Source of the DNA: Emticicia sp051209875
Lineage (GTDB): Bacteria; Bacteroidota; Bacteroidia; Cytophagales; Spirosomataceae
NCBI RefSeq assembly: GCF_051209875.1
Contig: NZ_JBNTQY010000001.1
Coordinates: 3,596,001 to 3,660,000, forward strand
Direction: 5' to 3'
DNA: 64,000 bases
Shown here: one piece after another, positions 41,010 to 50,328 of the stretch
Layout: each line of letters opens with the position of its first letter
Position numbering within the stretch: position 1 is the stretch's first letter
Program-made: the position numbers and the translations under genes
The notes under the pieces: generated by a model
Databases searched by the model: none
What the model was told of the DNA's origin: nothing
The model's input: the letters and a program-made list of their open reading frames with translations, nothing else

Positions 41010-42134
41010 TTATCTTATCCTCAAACGATAGCCAGCTCTCAAACGAGTATAAGATTTAATATGATTCAACTTGCAAAGCTCCGCAACTGTCGTATTGTTT
41101 TTCGTTGCTATTTCAGAAAGCGAACTGCCTGAAGGAACTCTGATCCATACTTTTCTATTAATTTTTACTGGTTCCTCAAACTCAAAATCACCTTTGGCCG
41201 CTCCACCTCTCAAATAATCATACACACGAGATGTCATTAAAAACTCTTGTGATATAATATTGATTTGAGATGGAGTAAAATTAAAGATGTTTCTTGGGTC
41301 AAATGGATTGCCTTCATAACGAGTTTCAAAGTGAAGGTGTGGACCTGAGCTACGTCCAGTACTTCCTCCTTTACCAATTTCATCGCCCGCTTTTACAATG
41401 GTATTCGGCTCAAAATTAATTTTTGATAAGTGTCCGTATAGAGTTTCAAGACCATTATAATGTCTTATCACAACACAACGCCCATATGCACCTTGTACAC
41501 GAGCCAAACGAATGATACCATCAAATGCAGCATAAACAGGATCTCCCGTTTCGAGGTCAAGATCTTGACCTGTATGCCAACGTTTCCATCGCCAGCCAAA
41601 AGGAGAGTTAGTAATTCCTTTACTCAATGGGCCTGCCCAGTACCTTCCTTGCGAAATATCATATAATTGAATGGGTACTACATCATCATATTCTTTGGCA
41701 TCAATTCCATAAGGATCAACGGTGTCGGTGTCCCAAACCGAAAAATAACTGGCAATTTTAACCATATCTTCACTGCCTTGAAATTGAGCCTCATCTTCAA
41801 TTTCTACAATTTGTACTTGTCCCTCATCAATTGTTGAAGTATCTTCATGTACGGCAGTATTAAGCTCTTTGATTGGCTCAATCTTAGGAGCTGGGAGTGA
41901 TTCAGCAACTTTCGGTGTTTCAAATTCATTGACAAATCTTAACTTTGGTTCTTCTTCAAAACTAAATTCATCATCCTCTTTCGTTGTTTTATTAAAATTT
42001 TTGTCTTTAGCTTTCGAGTCCTTCTGATTAGAAGGAATATTAGGTTTGTTAAGCCTTATTCCTCTTTCTCTTTGTGCAAAAGTTACACTCGAAATTGATA
42101 CAAAAAAAATAATTGGTAATAGAACCTTTTTCAT
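41010..42134 (-). CDS. M23 peptidase with LysM domain
   Basis: Exported cell-wall endopeptidase-type protein, 374 residues from ATG 42134 (signal MKKVLLPIIFFVSISSVTFAQ). A charged linker (about 25-150) precedes the LytM/M23 domain with the zinc residues in HTGQDLDLETGD (His, Asp) and PHLHFETR (His-x-His). A C-terminal LysM module (PSGSSLSEIATKNNTTVAEL) binds peptidoglycan. It probably cuts peptide cross-links during growth or acts as a NlpD-like regulator. An ATG 9 codons upstream is less likely because it precedes the signal peptide. Confidence 0.92.
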   Translation of the reverse strand: MKKVLLPIIFFVSISSVTFAQRERGIRLNKPNIPSNQKDSKAKDKNFNKTTKEDDEFSFEEEPKLRFVNEFETPKVAESLPAPKIEPIKELNTAVHEDTSTIDEGQVQIVEIEDEAQFQGSEDMVKIASYFSVWDTDTVDPYGIDAKEYDDVVPIQLYDISQGRYWAGPLSKGITNSPFGWRWKRWHTGQDLDLETGDPVYAAFDGIIRLARVQGAYGRCVVIRHYNGLETLYGHLSKINFEPNTIVKAGDEIGKGGSTGRSSGPHLHFETRYEGNPFDPRNIFNFTPSQINIISQEFLMTSRVYDYLRGGAAKGDFEFEEPVKINRKVWIRVPSGSSLSEIATKNNTTVAELCKLNHIKSYTRLRAGYRLRIR

Positions 42135-42239
42135 GCTTAAATTGGTTTGAATGGAAGCCAATACGCAAAATGTTACTAAAAGTATGCCAAAACTAAGGAA
42201 TTGGGTACAATTAGTAACAATTTTAGCATTTTTTATCGA

Positions 42240-43181
42240 TTAATGCAAGCCTTTGCCTGCTAAATATCTCTCTGCATCAAGAGCAGCCATACAGCCTGAA
42301 CCAGCCGCAGTCACTGCTTGGCGGTAGATTTTGTCTTGTGCATCACCACAAGCAAAAACCCCTTCAATATTGGTTCTACTGCTACCTTTTTCTGTTTCAA
42401 GATAACCAGCTTCATCCATTGTCAAGTAACCATCGAAAATTTGAGTATTGGGCTGATGTCCAATGGCAACAAAAAAGCCTGTTACATCTATAGTTTTCTC
42501 TTCTTTAGTAACTGTATTTCTAATTTTTGCTCCTGTAACCCCATCTCCACCTAAGACTTCAACGGTTTCAGTATTAAAAAGTATTTCAATATTTGGTGTT
42601 GATTTTACCCTATTTTGCATAATTAATGAGGCTCTAAACTCATCTCTACGCACCAACATATATACTTTTTTACAAAGTTTAGATAAATAATGTGCTTCTT
42701 CACAAGCAGTATCTCCCGCTCCAACAATGGCCACTTCTTGGCCTCTAAAGAAAAAGCCATCGCATACTGCACATGCTGAAACACCATAACCATTTAAGCG
42801 TTGTTCAGATTCTAAACCAAGCCATTTTGCCGAAGCACCAGTAGCTATAATAACGGTTGAAGCGGTGATTTCGTGTGAATCGTCAATGATTACTTTATGA
42901 GCCATTGGAGTAGAGAAATCTACTTTTGTGGCCATACCATAGCGATTGTCTAAACCAAAACGCTCTGCCTGCTTTCTGAAATCTTCCATCATTTCCGGAC
43001 CTTGAATACCTTCTGGATAACCAGGAAAGTTTTCAACATCGGTCGTAATTGTTAATTGTCCACCAGGTTGTCCGCCTTGATACATCAAAGGTTTTAGTCC
43101 TGCTCTTGCTGCATAAATTGCTGCTGTATAACCTGCTGGGCCTGAACCCAAAATCAATACTTCTGCTTTTTCTTGTGTCAT
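42240..43181 (-). CDS. trxB: Thioredoxin reductase
   Basis: NADPH-dependent flavoprotein of 313 residues. FAD-binding GSGPAGYTAAIYAARAG (13-29), the redox-active CAVC (Cys137, Cys140), NADPH-binding GAGDTACEEA and the C-terminal GVFACGDAQD. The low-molecular-weight class. An unusually good ribosome-binding site (GGAGG at 43188-43192, 6 bases before ATG) is present, rare in this phylum. Confidence 0.96.
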   Translation of the reverse strand: MTQEKAEVLILGSGPAGYTAAIYAARAGLKPLMYQGGQPGGQLTITTDVENFPGYPEGIQGPEMMEDFRKQAERFGLDNRYGMATKVDFSTPMAHKVIIDDSHEITASTVIIATGASAKWLGLESEQRLNGYGVSACAVCDGFFFRGQEVAIVGAGDTACEEAHYLSKLCKKVYMLVRRDEFRASLIMQNRVKSTPNIEILFNTETVEVLGGDGVTGAKIRNTVTKEEKTIDVTGFFVAIGHQPNTQIFDGYLTMDEAGYLETEKGSSRTNIEGVFACGDAQDKIYRQAVTAAGSGCMAALDAERYLAGKGLH

Positions 43182-43187
43182 AACACA

Positions 43188-43205
43188 CCTCCGCCCCTAA
43201 AGGGG
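43188..43205 (-). promoter_or_regulatory. Strong Shine-Dalgarno and CCCCTTTAGGGG palindrome before trxB
   Basis: On the minus strand the leader reads CCCCTTTAGGGGCGGAGGTG and then six bases to ATG. GGAGG is a strong ribosome-binding site, while most starts in this window have none. The palindrome next to it belongs to a dispersed sequence also seen in altered form at 61129-61150. Confidence 0.55.
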
Positions 43206-43304
43206 ACTTTTTTTAAATTATAGTTCGATAATCCTGCAAGGTTTGAAAAAAACTTTAAAGGATTTGTGCTGCAAAGTTCGGCAAAAAAGCGGTAATAGCC
43301 AAGC

Positions 43305-45194
43305 TTACAAAATTTTCATTTCGATTCGGCGATTGATTTGTCGATTTTCATCTGAGTCATTAGGCAAGATGGGTTTAGTTGCTCCATAGCCTACTGATTT
43401 GATATTGAGTGGATTCACACCGTTTTTTGTCAAATAATTTAAAACAGACAATGCTCTTTTTTCTGATAAAATTTGATTTTCAGACTCTTTTCCAACATTA
43501 TCTGTATGACCTGATATTTCTACTTGTAGAGAAGGATTCTCTTTCAAAAGTTTCTGTAATTTGTCTAATTCGGCATAAGATTCAGGTCGTAAATCAGCTT
43601 TCCCGGAATCAAAAAAGATATTATTCAAGACTTCTTTCACATCTTTTCTGATCGGTTCTAAAAGAACATTTACTACTTTTCCACCCACATCTAATTTTTC
43701 AGAAAAATCAAAAGTTAGACTTTTGAAAAAATAGTTTTTTTTGTTGATAAAAAGGCCATATTTACTACCATTGGGCAAAACAGCCGTATATTCACCTGAA
43801 ACTGAATCAGATTTTACTTTTTGTAAAACGCTATTGTTTTTTAAATCTACTAATTCTATTTCTGCCGAAATACTTTTTTTAGTATTAGCATCTTGAACTA
43901 TGCCTTTAACAATATTAACTCTCGTTATTTTTTCTGAAAGCTCTTTAGGAATATCAAACTGAAATAACTTGATAGTCGATTTTAAATCTGATGAATAATA
44001 ACCTTTTTTTCCATCTGATGTGATAAAAAGGGCAACTTGGTCTTCATAAGTATTGATTGGATAGCCTAAATTTTCAGGTTTTGTATAAGTACCAGCTTTT
44101 TGTTCGGTCATGAATAAATCTAAGCCTCCCATGCCTATCAACCCATCCGATGCAAAGAAAAGTGTATGTCCGTTGGCATGAATAAATGGAGAAATCTCGT
44201 CATTTAGCGTATTAATTGTATTTCCTAAATTTATTGCTTTTGTCCAAACACTATTTTCGTTTAATTCACTCATCCACAAGTCTTTATGGCCATAACCTTT
44301 GGGTCTTTCCGAGGAAAAATACAATACTCTACCATCATTTGAAAGGCTCGGCTGTGCATCCCAAAAAGGTGAATTGATACTTTCTCCTAAATTTTGAGGT
44401 GTACTCCACTCCTCCCCCACTTTCTTGGAAATATACAAATCACAACTACCAAAACTATCTTTTCCATCACAACTCGTAAAAACCAACGTATGTCCATCAG
44501 CCGAAATACTGCATGTGCCTTCATTGAATGGAGAATTGATTTTAGAAGAAATACTGGTGGGTTCTGTCCACTTGCCATCTTTCAATTCAGAAGTGTATAA
44601 ATTTTCATCACCTTCGTCAGAACGAGCTGTAAAAATGAGCGTTTCGTTATCTGCCGTTAATACTGGAAAATATTGTTTATTCTTGAAATTAATTGTGCTT
44701 CCCATTTCATCAGCCTTAAATGTCATCGCCTTTTTCTTAGTTTCAATAGCAAAAGAACATTGTTCAAGTTGTTTAGTTAACTGCTTGACTATCTGGCTAT
44801 TAGGCGGAGAATTTTTTAGTGAAAATGACAAATATTCTTTTGCTTTTTCATAACTTCCTGCACGCATCAAACGTGTCCCGATATAGGTATAACCTTGTGT
44901 AAAGGTTAGTTCATTAGGTTTTATTTCAATGGCTTTACCATAATATTTTAAAGCATTTTCTTGGTTTCGAGTTGATTCATAAAATTGCCCTAATTTAAAA
45001 TATGCATCCGCATACGTTGAATCATAGTTGATGGCTTTAAAAAAATTTTCGCTTGCTTCAGCAGATTTTCTTTCGGCAAGATTTTTAATCGCTTTATTGT
45101 AAAACTCAATGGCTCGGGTGGCATCTTGTTTCGTATGCTGAGCGATAATATTAAGAGATATAAAAAGGAATAAAACCGTAAATACTCTTTGCAT
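43305..45194 (-). CDS. TPR-PD40-OmpA outer-membrane protein, PorE architecture
   Basis: A 629-residue protein from ATG 45194 (signal MQRVFTVLFLFISLNIIA). Domains in order are: three or four TPRs (about 20-135); a PD40/WD40-like propeller (about 165-400; NEGTCSISADGHTLVFTSC and similar repeats); a carboxypeptidase-regulatory fold (about 410-500); and an OmpA C-terminal peptidoglycan-binding domain (ISGHTDNVGKESENQILSEK). PorE of the type IX secretion system has exactly this order, but Bacteroidota carry several paralogues, so assignment to secretion is tentative. The window has one candidate secretion substrate, at 52118-54502. Confidence 0.85.
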   Translation of the reverse strand: MQRVFTVLFLFISLNIIAQHTKQDATRAIEFYNKAIKNLAERKSAEASENFFKAINYDSTYADAYFKLGQFYESTRNQENALKYYGKAIEIKPNELTFTQGYTYIGTRLMRAGSYEKAKEYLSFSLKNSPPNSQIVKQLTKQLEQCSFAIETKKKAMTFKADEMGSTINFKNKQYFPVLTADNETLIFTARSDEGDENLYTSELKDGKWTEPTSISSKINSPFNEGTCSISADGHTLVFTSCDGKDSFGSCDLYISKKVGEEWSTPQNLGESINSPFWDAQPSLSNDGRVLYFSSERPKGYGHKDLWMSELNENSVWTKAINLGNTINTLNDEISPFIHANGHTLFFASDGLIGMGGLDLFMTEQKAGTYTKPENLGYPINTYEDQVALFITSDGKKGYYSSDLKSTIKLFQFDIPKELSEKITRVNIVKGIVQDANTKKSISAEIELVDLKNNSVLQKVKSDSVSGEYTAVLPNGSKYGLFINKKNYFFKSLTFDFSEKLDVGGKVVNVLLEPIRKDVKEVLNNIFFDSGKADLRPESYAELDKLQKLLKENPSLQVEISGHTDNVGKESENQILSEKRALSVLNYLTKNGVNPLNIKSVGYGATKPILPNDSDENRQINRRIEMKIL

Positions 45195-45247
45195 AATTTT
45201 TAGCTTCATATAAATTTATTTTAAAACGTTCGATGCCTTTTCTTTGT

Positions 45248-45255
45248 TATCTTTG
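45248..45255 (+). promoter_or_regulatory. -7 promoter box upstream of hemJ
   Basis: TATCTTTG followed by CAAC, matching TAnnTTTG. It would give a leader of about 165 bases before the hemJ ATG at 45428. An inverted repeat, GATGCCTT (45232-45239) with AAGGCAT downstream, flanks it. Confidence 0.4.
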
Positions 45256-45427
45256 CAACAATAAAACAATTATGGATAAGGCATTGAAAAAACATTTTTT
45301 TGCTTAAACAGTTGTCTATCAACAAATTGCAAATTATAAACAATTAACTACTAGCTTTCAAAATCATTAATTTTAATCTAACCATTCATTTCTAATTTTT
45401 CATTTTACATTCTTAATTCAAAGAAAA

Positions 45428-45970
45428 ATGCTTCATTTATATTTAAAATCACTTCATATTATTGGTTTTGTATCTTGGTTTGCTGGCTTGTTTTACTTGG
45501 TTAGGATGTTTGTTTATCATGCTGAATCTGCTGATAAACCTGAGTCAATTCGAGAAGATTGGAAAAAACAATATACTGCTATGCAGTGGCGAGTGTATAA
45601 AATTATTTGTAATCCTGCCATGATGATTACTTGGACTTGTGGAATTTTAATGCTTGTCAATACGCCTGCTTTCTTAGAACAAGGTTGGATGCAAGTAAAA
45701 TTAGTATTTTTGGTTCTATTGACGACATATCATCTCTACTGTAAAGGTATTATTTCTAAACAAGAAAGTGGGAAAACAACATTTACTTCGTTCCAATTCC
45801 GATTATTGAATGAGCTTCCAACGCTGTTTTTGGTCACAATTGTTTTATTGGCAGTTGTGAAGGATTTACTCAATTTCATCTATCTATTTTTAGGAGTAAT
45901 TGCTTTTGGTGTTACGCTATTTTTCTCAGCAAGGGCTTATCGTAAGTATCGAGAAGGCAGAACAAGTTAG
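45428..45970 (+). CDS. hemJ: Protoporphyrinogen IX oxidase HemJ
   Basis: Haem-biosynthesis enzyme oxidising protoporphyrinogen IX, 180 residues with four or five membrane helices. The N-terminus LKSLHIIGFVSWFAGLFYLV holds the conserved His10 and Trp, and MQWRVYKIICNPAMMITW follows. These are family hallmarks of HemJ. The coding end GGCAGAACAAGTTAG lies inside a palindrome whose other arm carries the stop of the convergent gene. Confidence 0.93.
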   Translation: MLHLYLKSLHIIGFVSWFAGLFYLVRMFVYHAESADKPESIREDWKKQYTAMQWRVYKIICNPAMMITWTCGILMLVNTPAFLEQGWMQVKLVFLVLLTTYHLYCKGIISKQESGKTTFTSFQFRLLNELPTLFLVTIVLLAVVKDLLNFIYLFLGVIAFGVTLFFSARAYRKYREGRTS

Positions 45971-45981
45971 AAACTTGTTCT
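45959..45981. repeat. Palindrome holding the hemJ and LtaS-like stop codons
   Basis: AGAACAAGTT-AGA-AACTTGTTCT is a perfect 10-bp stem. hemJ ends with TAG at 45968-45970 and the minus-strand gene with TAG at 45980-45982, so the element supplies or borders both stops, as in the recQ/ABC junction. A related copy lies at 16737-16758. Confidence 0.65.
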
Positions 45982-47848
45982 ACTTTATCCATGAATTTTC
46001 AATTAAGCCATTTCTATAAAATTGAATATACGCCTTGAGTTGACTGATTTCATTTTCGTCATTCTTTCTTGGTAGATTAGTTTTTAAATTGAAAGTTTTT
46101 GATTGTCTATCAAGGTTCATTTCTACATAATTGTTTTCAGAAATTAAGGTAAAAACACCTGAATTAAAGTGCATCGCTGTACCTGCATTTTTCTCAAAAA
46201 TCGATTCCCCAAATGGTAAAACTTGTTTTTGATCAATCGATAAAAAGTCTAAAATTGTTGGTAAAATATCCGTATGTTGACAAATTTTTAAAGTATTTAC
46301 TTTAGATTTCACTAAACTAAGCACTTGATTATCAGCATGATAGAAGAGAAAAGGCACACGATAAGCCCCTGTTGGTGTGGCATAACAAGGCTCTGTATTC
46401 ATTTGGGTATGATCTGCCGTAATCACAAAAAGAGTATTTTTAAACCACGCTTGTTTGGAAGCAGTTTCAAAGAAACGTTTTAAGGCAAAATCGGTATAGC
46501 CAATACTTTCATGAATTTGAGCATTTCCTTTAGGAAATTTACCTTTATACTGAGCAGGAATTGGGTATGGATGATGTGAACTTAATGTAAAAATACAACT
46601 AACAAAAGGCTTTGTTTCTTTTGATAGTTCATTGGCGAAGTATTGTAAATATGGTTCATCAAAAATTCCCCAATTTTTATCAAAGTCATTATCTATCAGG
46701 CCTTTAGGATATTCATTCAATCCAAAATACTTATCAAAACCTGCCAATTGAGAAAAACCTTCAAAACCCATTGAACCATTTCTTGCTCCATGAAAAAAAG
46801 ATGATACATAATCTTTTTGCTTTACAAACGAACCAAGTCCAATAAATTTATTGGATTGATAACTTGAAGTAATAAAAGGCTCATCAATCAACTGTGGAAT
46901 AGCAGAAGTTATGGCAGGCACTGCAATGATTGATTCACGACCATTGGCAAAGCAATTATTCATAAAAACCCCTGATTTTGAAAGAGAATCCAAAAAAGGT
47001 GTATAACCTTTATAGGGATTTTGATAACCCATATATTCTCGACCAAAACTTTCTAAAATAATAACAACCACGTTTTGTTTTGTAGGATTTGGTTCAAAGT
47101 TATTACTTCTATCTCTTTTTATCAAACTAATAACTTCCTGATTATCAGCAAAATAAGCAACTTTTTCTGTTCCTTTGGCATCAATTGTTGTTAGAAAAGT
47201 AAAGGTTGTATTGAGCGTTAAATTCCCTAAATGTCCATTATTTTGAACAAAAGCTTGATTGATTCTCAAAGGCTTTTCTTGAAATCCACCTCTAAAAATT
47301 AGGATTGTTAATCCTAAAGAAAAAAGCCAAATCAGCGAACCAATGATTGGATGAAAAACTTTTTTATTAACAACTTTATTGGGTGTAAACTTCACAAAAA
47401 GCCCAATAATTACTATCCAAATCAAAATCAAATACCAATAACTTCCTATCAAACTACCCGACTGCTCCAACGCATCAGCCATGATGCTAAAAATCTCAAA
47501 AATTGTTCGTCTGCCAATAAATTTATAATACTCAAAATCAGCTATATTTGTCCAAAAAAAGATACTATTAGGAATCCAATAAAGATATTTTAGAAAGTTT
47601 TGATAACTTACTTTTTCGACAAATCGAAATGGAAGTAAAGAGCAAATCGTTAATAGAGAATTACTAATAAAAATAGCTGATAAATCGAACTTTAATCCAT
47701 ACAAAAAAGCAAAGATAATTTGCTGATAATCAACATTTTGAAATGATTTAAAATTAAAAATAAAAAACAAAATACGTAGTAAAAAATAGATAACTATCAA
47801 CCACGACATTCGTTTCAACCAAAGCAATAAATTCATAGACCTAAACAC
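45980..47848 (-). CDS. LTA-synthase-like sulfatase-fold membrane protein
   Basis: A 622-residue protein with five N-terminal membrane helices (1-about 200) and an extracytoplasmic sulfatase-fold domain. Metal-site motifs: VVVIILESFGREYMGY (Glu), NGRESIIAVPAI (nucleophile position, Ser here where LtaS has Thr) and VITADHTQM (Asp-His). The family transfers phosphoglycerol or phosphoethanolamine to envelope glycans or lipids; donor and acceptor are not known. The start could be the Met four codons in (47836). Confidence 0.85.
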   Translation of the reverse strand: MFRSMNLLLWLKRMSWLIVIYFLLRILFFIFNFKSFQNVDYQQIIFAFLYGLKFDLSAIFISNSLLTICSLLPFRFVEKVSYQNFLKYLYWIPNSIFFWTNIADFEYYKFIGRRTIFEIFSIMADALEQSGSLIGSYWYLILIWIVIIGLFVKFTPNKVVNKKVFHPIIGSLIWLFSLGLTILIFRGGFQEKPLRINQAFVQNNGHLGNLTLNTTFTFLTTIDAKGTEKVAYFADNQEVISLIKRDRSNNFEPNPTKQNVVVIILESFGREYMGYQNPYKGYTPFLDSLSKSGVFMNNCFANGRESIIAVPAITSAIPQLIDEPFITSSYQSNKFIGLGSFVKQKDYVSSFFHGARNGSMGFEGFSQLAGFDKYFGLNEYPKGLIDNDFDKNWGIFDEPYLQYFANELSKETKPFVSCIFTLSSHHPYPIPAQYKGKFPKGNAQIHESIGYTDFALKRFFETASKQAWFKNTLFVITADHTQMNTEPCYATPTGAYRVPFLFYHADNQVLSLVKSKVNTLKICQHTDILPTILDFLSIDQKQVLPFGESIFEKNAGTAMHFNSGVFTLISENNYVEMNLDRQSKTFNLKTNLPRKNDENEISQLKAYIQFYRNGLIENSWIK

Positions 47849-47883
47849 ATTTATTATTAAATTTGTGTAAAATTAATTCTTTT

Positions 47884-47942
47884 GTAGCACAATTCTCTGA
47901 ATTATGCTTTGTTACTATTCACAATTCAGAGAATTGTGTTAC
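47884..47942. repeat. REP-type inverted repeat, second copy of the GTAGCACAATT element
   Basis: Arms 47884-47906 and 47920-47942 (23 bases each, two mismatches), each itself palindromic (CACAATTC...GAATTGTG). The outer ends GTAGCACAATT/AATTGTGTTAC match the element at 13040-13100 in length, layout and end sequence; the inner bases differ by compensating changes. It lies between divergent genes, so it is not a terminator here. Confidence 0.65.
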
Positions 47943-47953
47943 ATTCAAATATC

Positions 47954-48253
47954 ATGACCATCGAAAACTTCAAAAATACACTTTCAGAATCTGCTATTCC
48001 GAAGAATATTCCTGTTTTACTACAAGCCCTTTGGCATGATGCCAAAGGCAATTGGGAAGCTGCTCATAACATCGCACAAAGCAAGGAAGGAACTCTTACT
48101 TATGACCAACTACACGCCTATCTACATCGTAAAGAAGGTGATCGCTTTAATGCTAATTATTGGTATCGCCGTTGTGGCGAAGATATGCCTAAAATCTCAT
48201 TAGACGAAGAGTGGGAGATTTTAGTTCAACGTTTTTCCGAAAAAAAGGCGTAA
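47954..48253 (+). CDS. Small conserved-looking protein of unknown function
   Basis: A 99-residue soluble protein from ATG 47954; a Met 15 codons upstream lies inside the repeat. It is helical and rich in Trp and His (LLQALWHDAKGNWEAAHNIA, YLHRKEGDRFNANYWYRRCG). No domain is recognised. Coding is supported by composition and position 131 bases before the ABC-F gene. Similar short proteins occur across Cytophagales, as far as I recall. Confidence 0.7.
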   Translation: MTIENFKNTLSESAIPKNIPVLLQALWHDAKGNWEAAHNIAQSKEGTLTYDQLHAYLHRKEGDRFNANYWYRRCGEDMPKISLDEEWEILVQRFSEKKA

Positions 48254-48381
48254 TTTTGGGGGAAGTTAATGTAAAATGAAGAATGTAGAATGAAGAATTT
48301 AAAATGCAGAAAGTTTCTTCTGTAACAAAAGGCTTCTCTATTATCCATTTTCAATTATCCATTTTTCATTATAAAATTGCA

Positions 48382-50265
48382 ATGAACTACTTATCCGCAG
48401 AGAATATTGGTCGAAATTTAGGGGAACGCTGGCTTTTCAAAAATCTAACATTTGGTATCTTACAGGGCGAAAAAGTAGCTCTTATTGGCTCAAATGGCTC
48501 AGGTAAATCTTCAATGCTTGACATGATTACTGGACAAGCCGACATTGATGCTGGTGAAATTAGTATCAGAAAAGATATTCGTTATGGCTATCTCGGGCAA
48601 AATCCAGATTTGCCCGCTGGAAAAACCGTTTTAGAAACAATTTTTGCTTCTGAAAACTCGCTTACAATGGCAATTAAGGAATACGAATTGGCCATGAATT
48701 CGGGAGATGATTACAGAATTGCTGATGCGATTGAAAGAGTAGATACACTCAAAGCATGGGATTATGAGGCTACCGTAAAGCAAATTTTAGCGAAATTAGG
48801 CATTGAAGATTTCGACAAATTGATTGGTAATCTTTCTGGTGGACAAAAAAAACGGGTGGCTCTTGCAAGAGTTTTGATTGAAGAACCTGATTTTTTGATT
48901 CTTGATGAGCCAACCAACCACCTCGACCTTGATACAATCGAGTGGCTCGAAGGCTATCTTTCTTCTTCAAATATCACACTTTTATTGGTCACTCACGACC
49001 GTTATTTCTTGGATAAAGCTTGCAACAGAATTTTGGAATTGGCTGACAGTAAGGTTTTTAAATATTCAGGAAACTATGCTTATTACTTAGAAAAAAAGGA
49101 AGAACAAGAAGCTGTCAATGCTGCTACTCAGAAAAATTACCGCAATCTTCTAAAAAAAGAATTAGAATGGATGCGTCGCCAGCCGAAAGCTCGTGGGACA
49201 AAATCACAAAGCCGAATTGATGCTTTTTATGATTTAAAAGAAAAAACCATCAAAAAAGGGCCAGATGACAAGCTCGAATTGAGCATGAAAATGGAGCGAA
49301 TGGGTAGTAAAATCATTGAAATTCAGCATATTAGTAAATCTTTTGATGGTAAAAAAGTCATTTCTGAATTCAATTATACTTTCAAAAGGGGCGATAGAAT
49401 TGGCATTGTAGGCAAAAATGGCATGGGAAAAAGCACCATGCTCGAAATTATCACCGAAAAACTTAAACCTGATATGGGTCGAGTGGTCAAAGGTGATACC
49501 ATTAAAATAGGGTATTATTCTCAAAGTGGCTTAGATTTTGACGAAAACCAACGTGTAATTGAGGTTGTGAGAGATATTGCAGAATATGTGAAAATGGCTG
49601 ACGGAACTGAAATGTCGATTACCAATTTCTTGACTCTTTTCTTATTCCCTCCAGCAATGCAATATAGTTTTGTTAAAAAACTAAGTGGTGGTGAAAAAAG
49701 GCGTTTGCAATTATTGAAAATTTTGGTTCAAAACCCCAATTTCTTAATTCTTGATGAGCCAACCAATGATTTAGATATTGCTACATTAAACGTTTTGGAA
49801 GATTTCTTATTGAATTTTGGTGGCTGTCTATTAGTTGTTTCTCACGATAGATATTTCATGGATAAATTAGTTGACCATCTTTTTGTGTTTGAAGGTAATG
49901 GTAATATCAGAGATTTCCCTGGAAATTATACTGATTACCGAACTTGGAAAGAAGAGAGCGAGTCAACAGCCAATATTCCACAGTCCACCGAAAGTAAAAA
50001 GCAGATAGTGGCTCAGATTTCTCCGCCTACACCTGTTATTGTTGAAAATAAAAGAAAATTTACTTTCAAAGAGCAGAAAGAATATGAAGGTTTAGGCATA
50101 GAAATTGAGAAATTAGAAAAAATCAAAGCTAATCTGGTCGAAAAAATGAATTCAGGTAATGCATCGCATGAAGAATTGGCCAATTGGGCAAAAGAATTTG
50201 AAGCAGTAGGAAATCAGATTTCGGAGAAAGAATTGCGTTGGTTAGAATTAGCAGAGTTTGCATAA
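48382..50265 (+). CDS. ABC-F family ATPase (Uup/EttA type)
   Basis: A soluble protein of 627 residues with two ATPase domains and no membrane part. First: GSNGSGKSS, LSGGQKKRVALARV, ILDEPTNHLD. Second: GKNGMGKST, LSGGEKRRLQLL, ILDEPTNDLD. The linker RQPKARGTKSQSRIDAFYDL between them and a C-terminal coiled coil (about 560-627) suggest a Uup-like factor acting on ribosomes or branched DNA. Start at ATG 48382 (MNYLSAENIGRNLGER); 26 residues of upstream frame are low-complexity and lie in an intergenic repeat. Confidence 0.93.
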   Translation: MNYLSAENIGRNLGERWLFKNLTFGILQGEKVALIGSNGSGKSSMLDMITGQADIDAGEISIRKDIRYGYLGQNPDLPAGKTVLETIFASENSLTMAIKEYELAMNSGDDYRIADAIERVDTLKAWDYEATVKQILAKLGIEDFDKLIGNLSGGQKKRVALARVLIEEPDFLILDEPTNHLDLDTIEWLEGYLSSSNITLLLVTHDRYFLDKACNRILELADSKVFKYSGNYAYYLEKKEEQEAVNAATQKNYRNLLKKELEWMRRQPKARGTKSQSRIDAFYDLKEKTIKKGPDDKLELSMKMERMGSKIIEIQHISKSFDGKKVISEFNYTFKRGDRIGIVGKNGMGKSTMLEIITEKLKPDMGRVVKGDTIKIGYYSQSGLDFDENQRVIEVVRDIAEYVKMADGTEMSITNFLTLFLFPPAMQYSFVKKLSGGEKRRLQLLKILVQNPNFLILDEPTNDLDIATLNVLEDFLLNFGGCLLVVSHDRYFMDKLVDHLFVFEGNGNIRDFPGNYTDYRTWKEESESTANIPQSTESKKQIVAQISPPTPVIVENKRKFTFKEQKEYEGLGIEIEKLEKIKANLVEKMNSGNASHEELANWAKEFEAVGNQISEKELRWLELAEFA

Positions 50266-50328
50266 TCAACACTATTTGACGTATTTTGCCAAACTCAATA
50301 GATATTCAACCTACATTAAATTATAACT

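Noticed and set aside
44425..44853. 142-residue plus-strand frame inside the PorE-like gene
   Set aside because: Antisense of propeller repeats; no signal, domain or promoter of its own.
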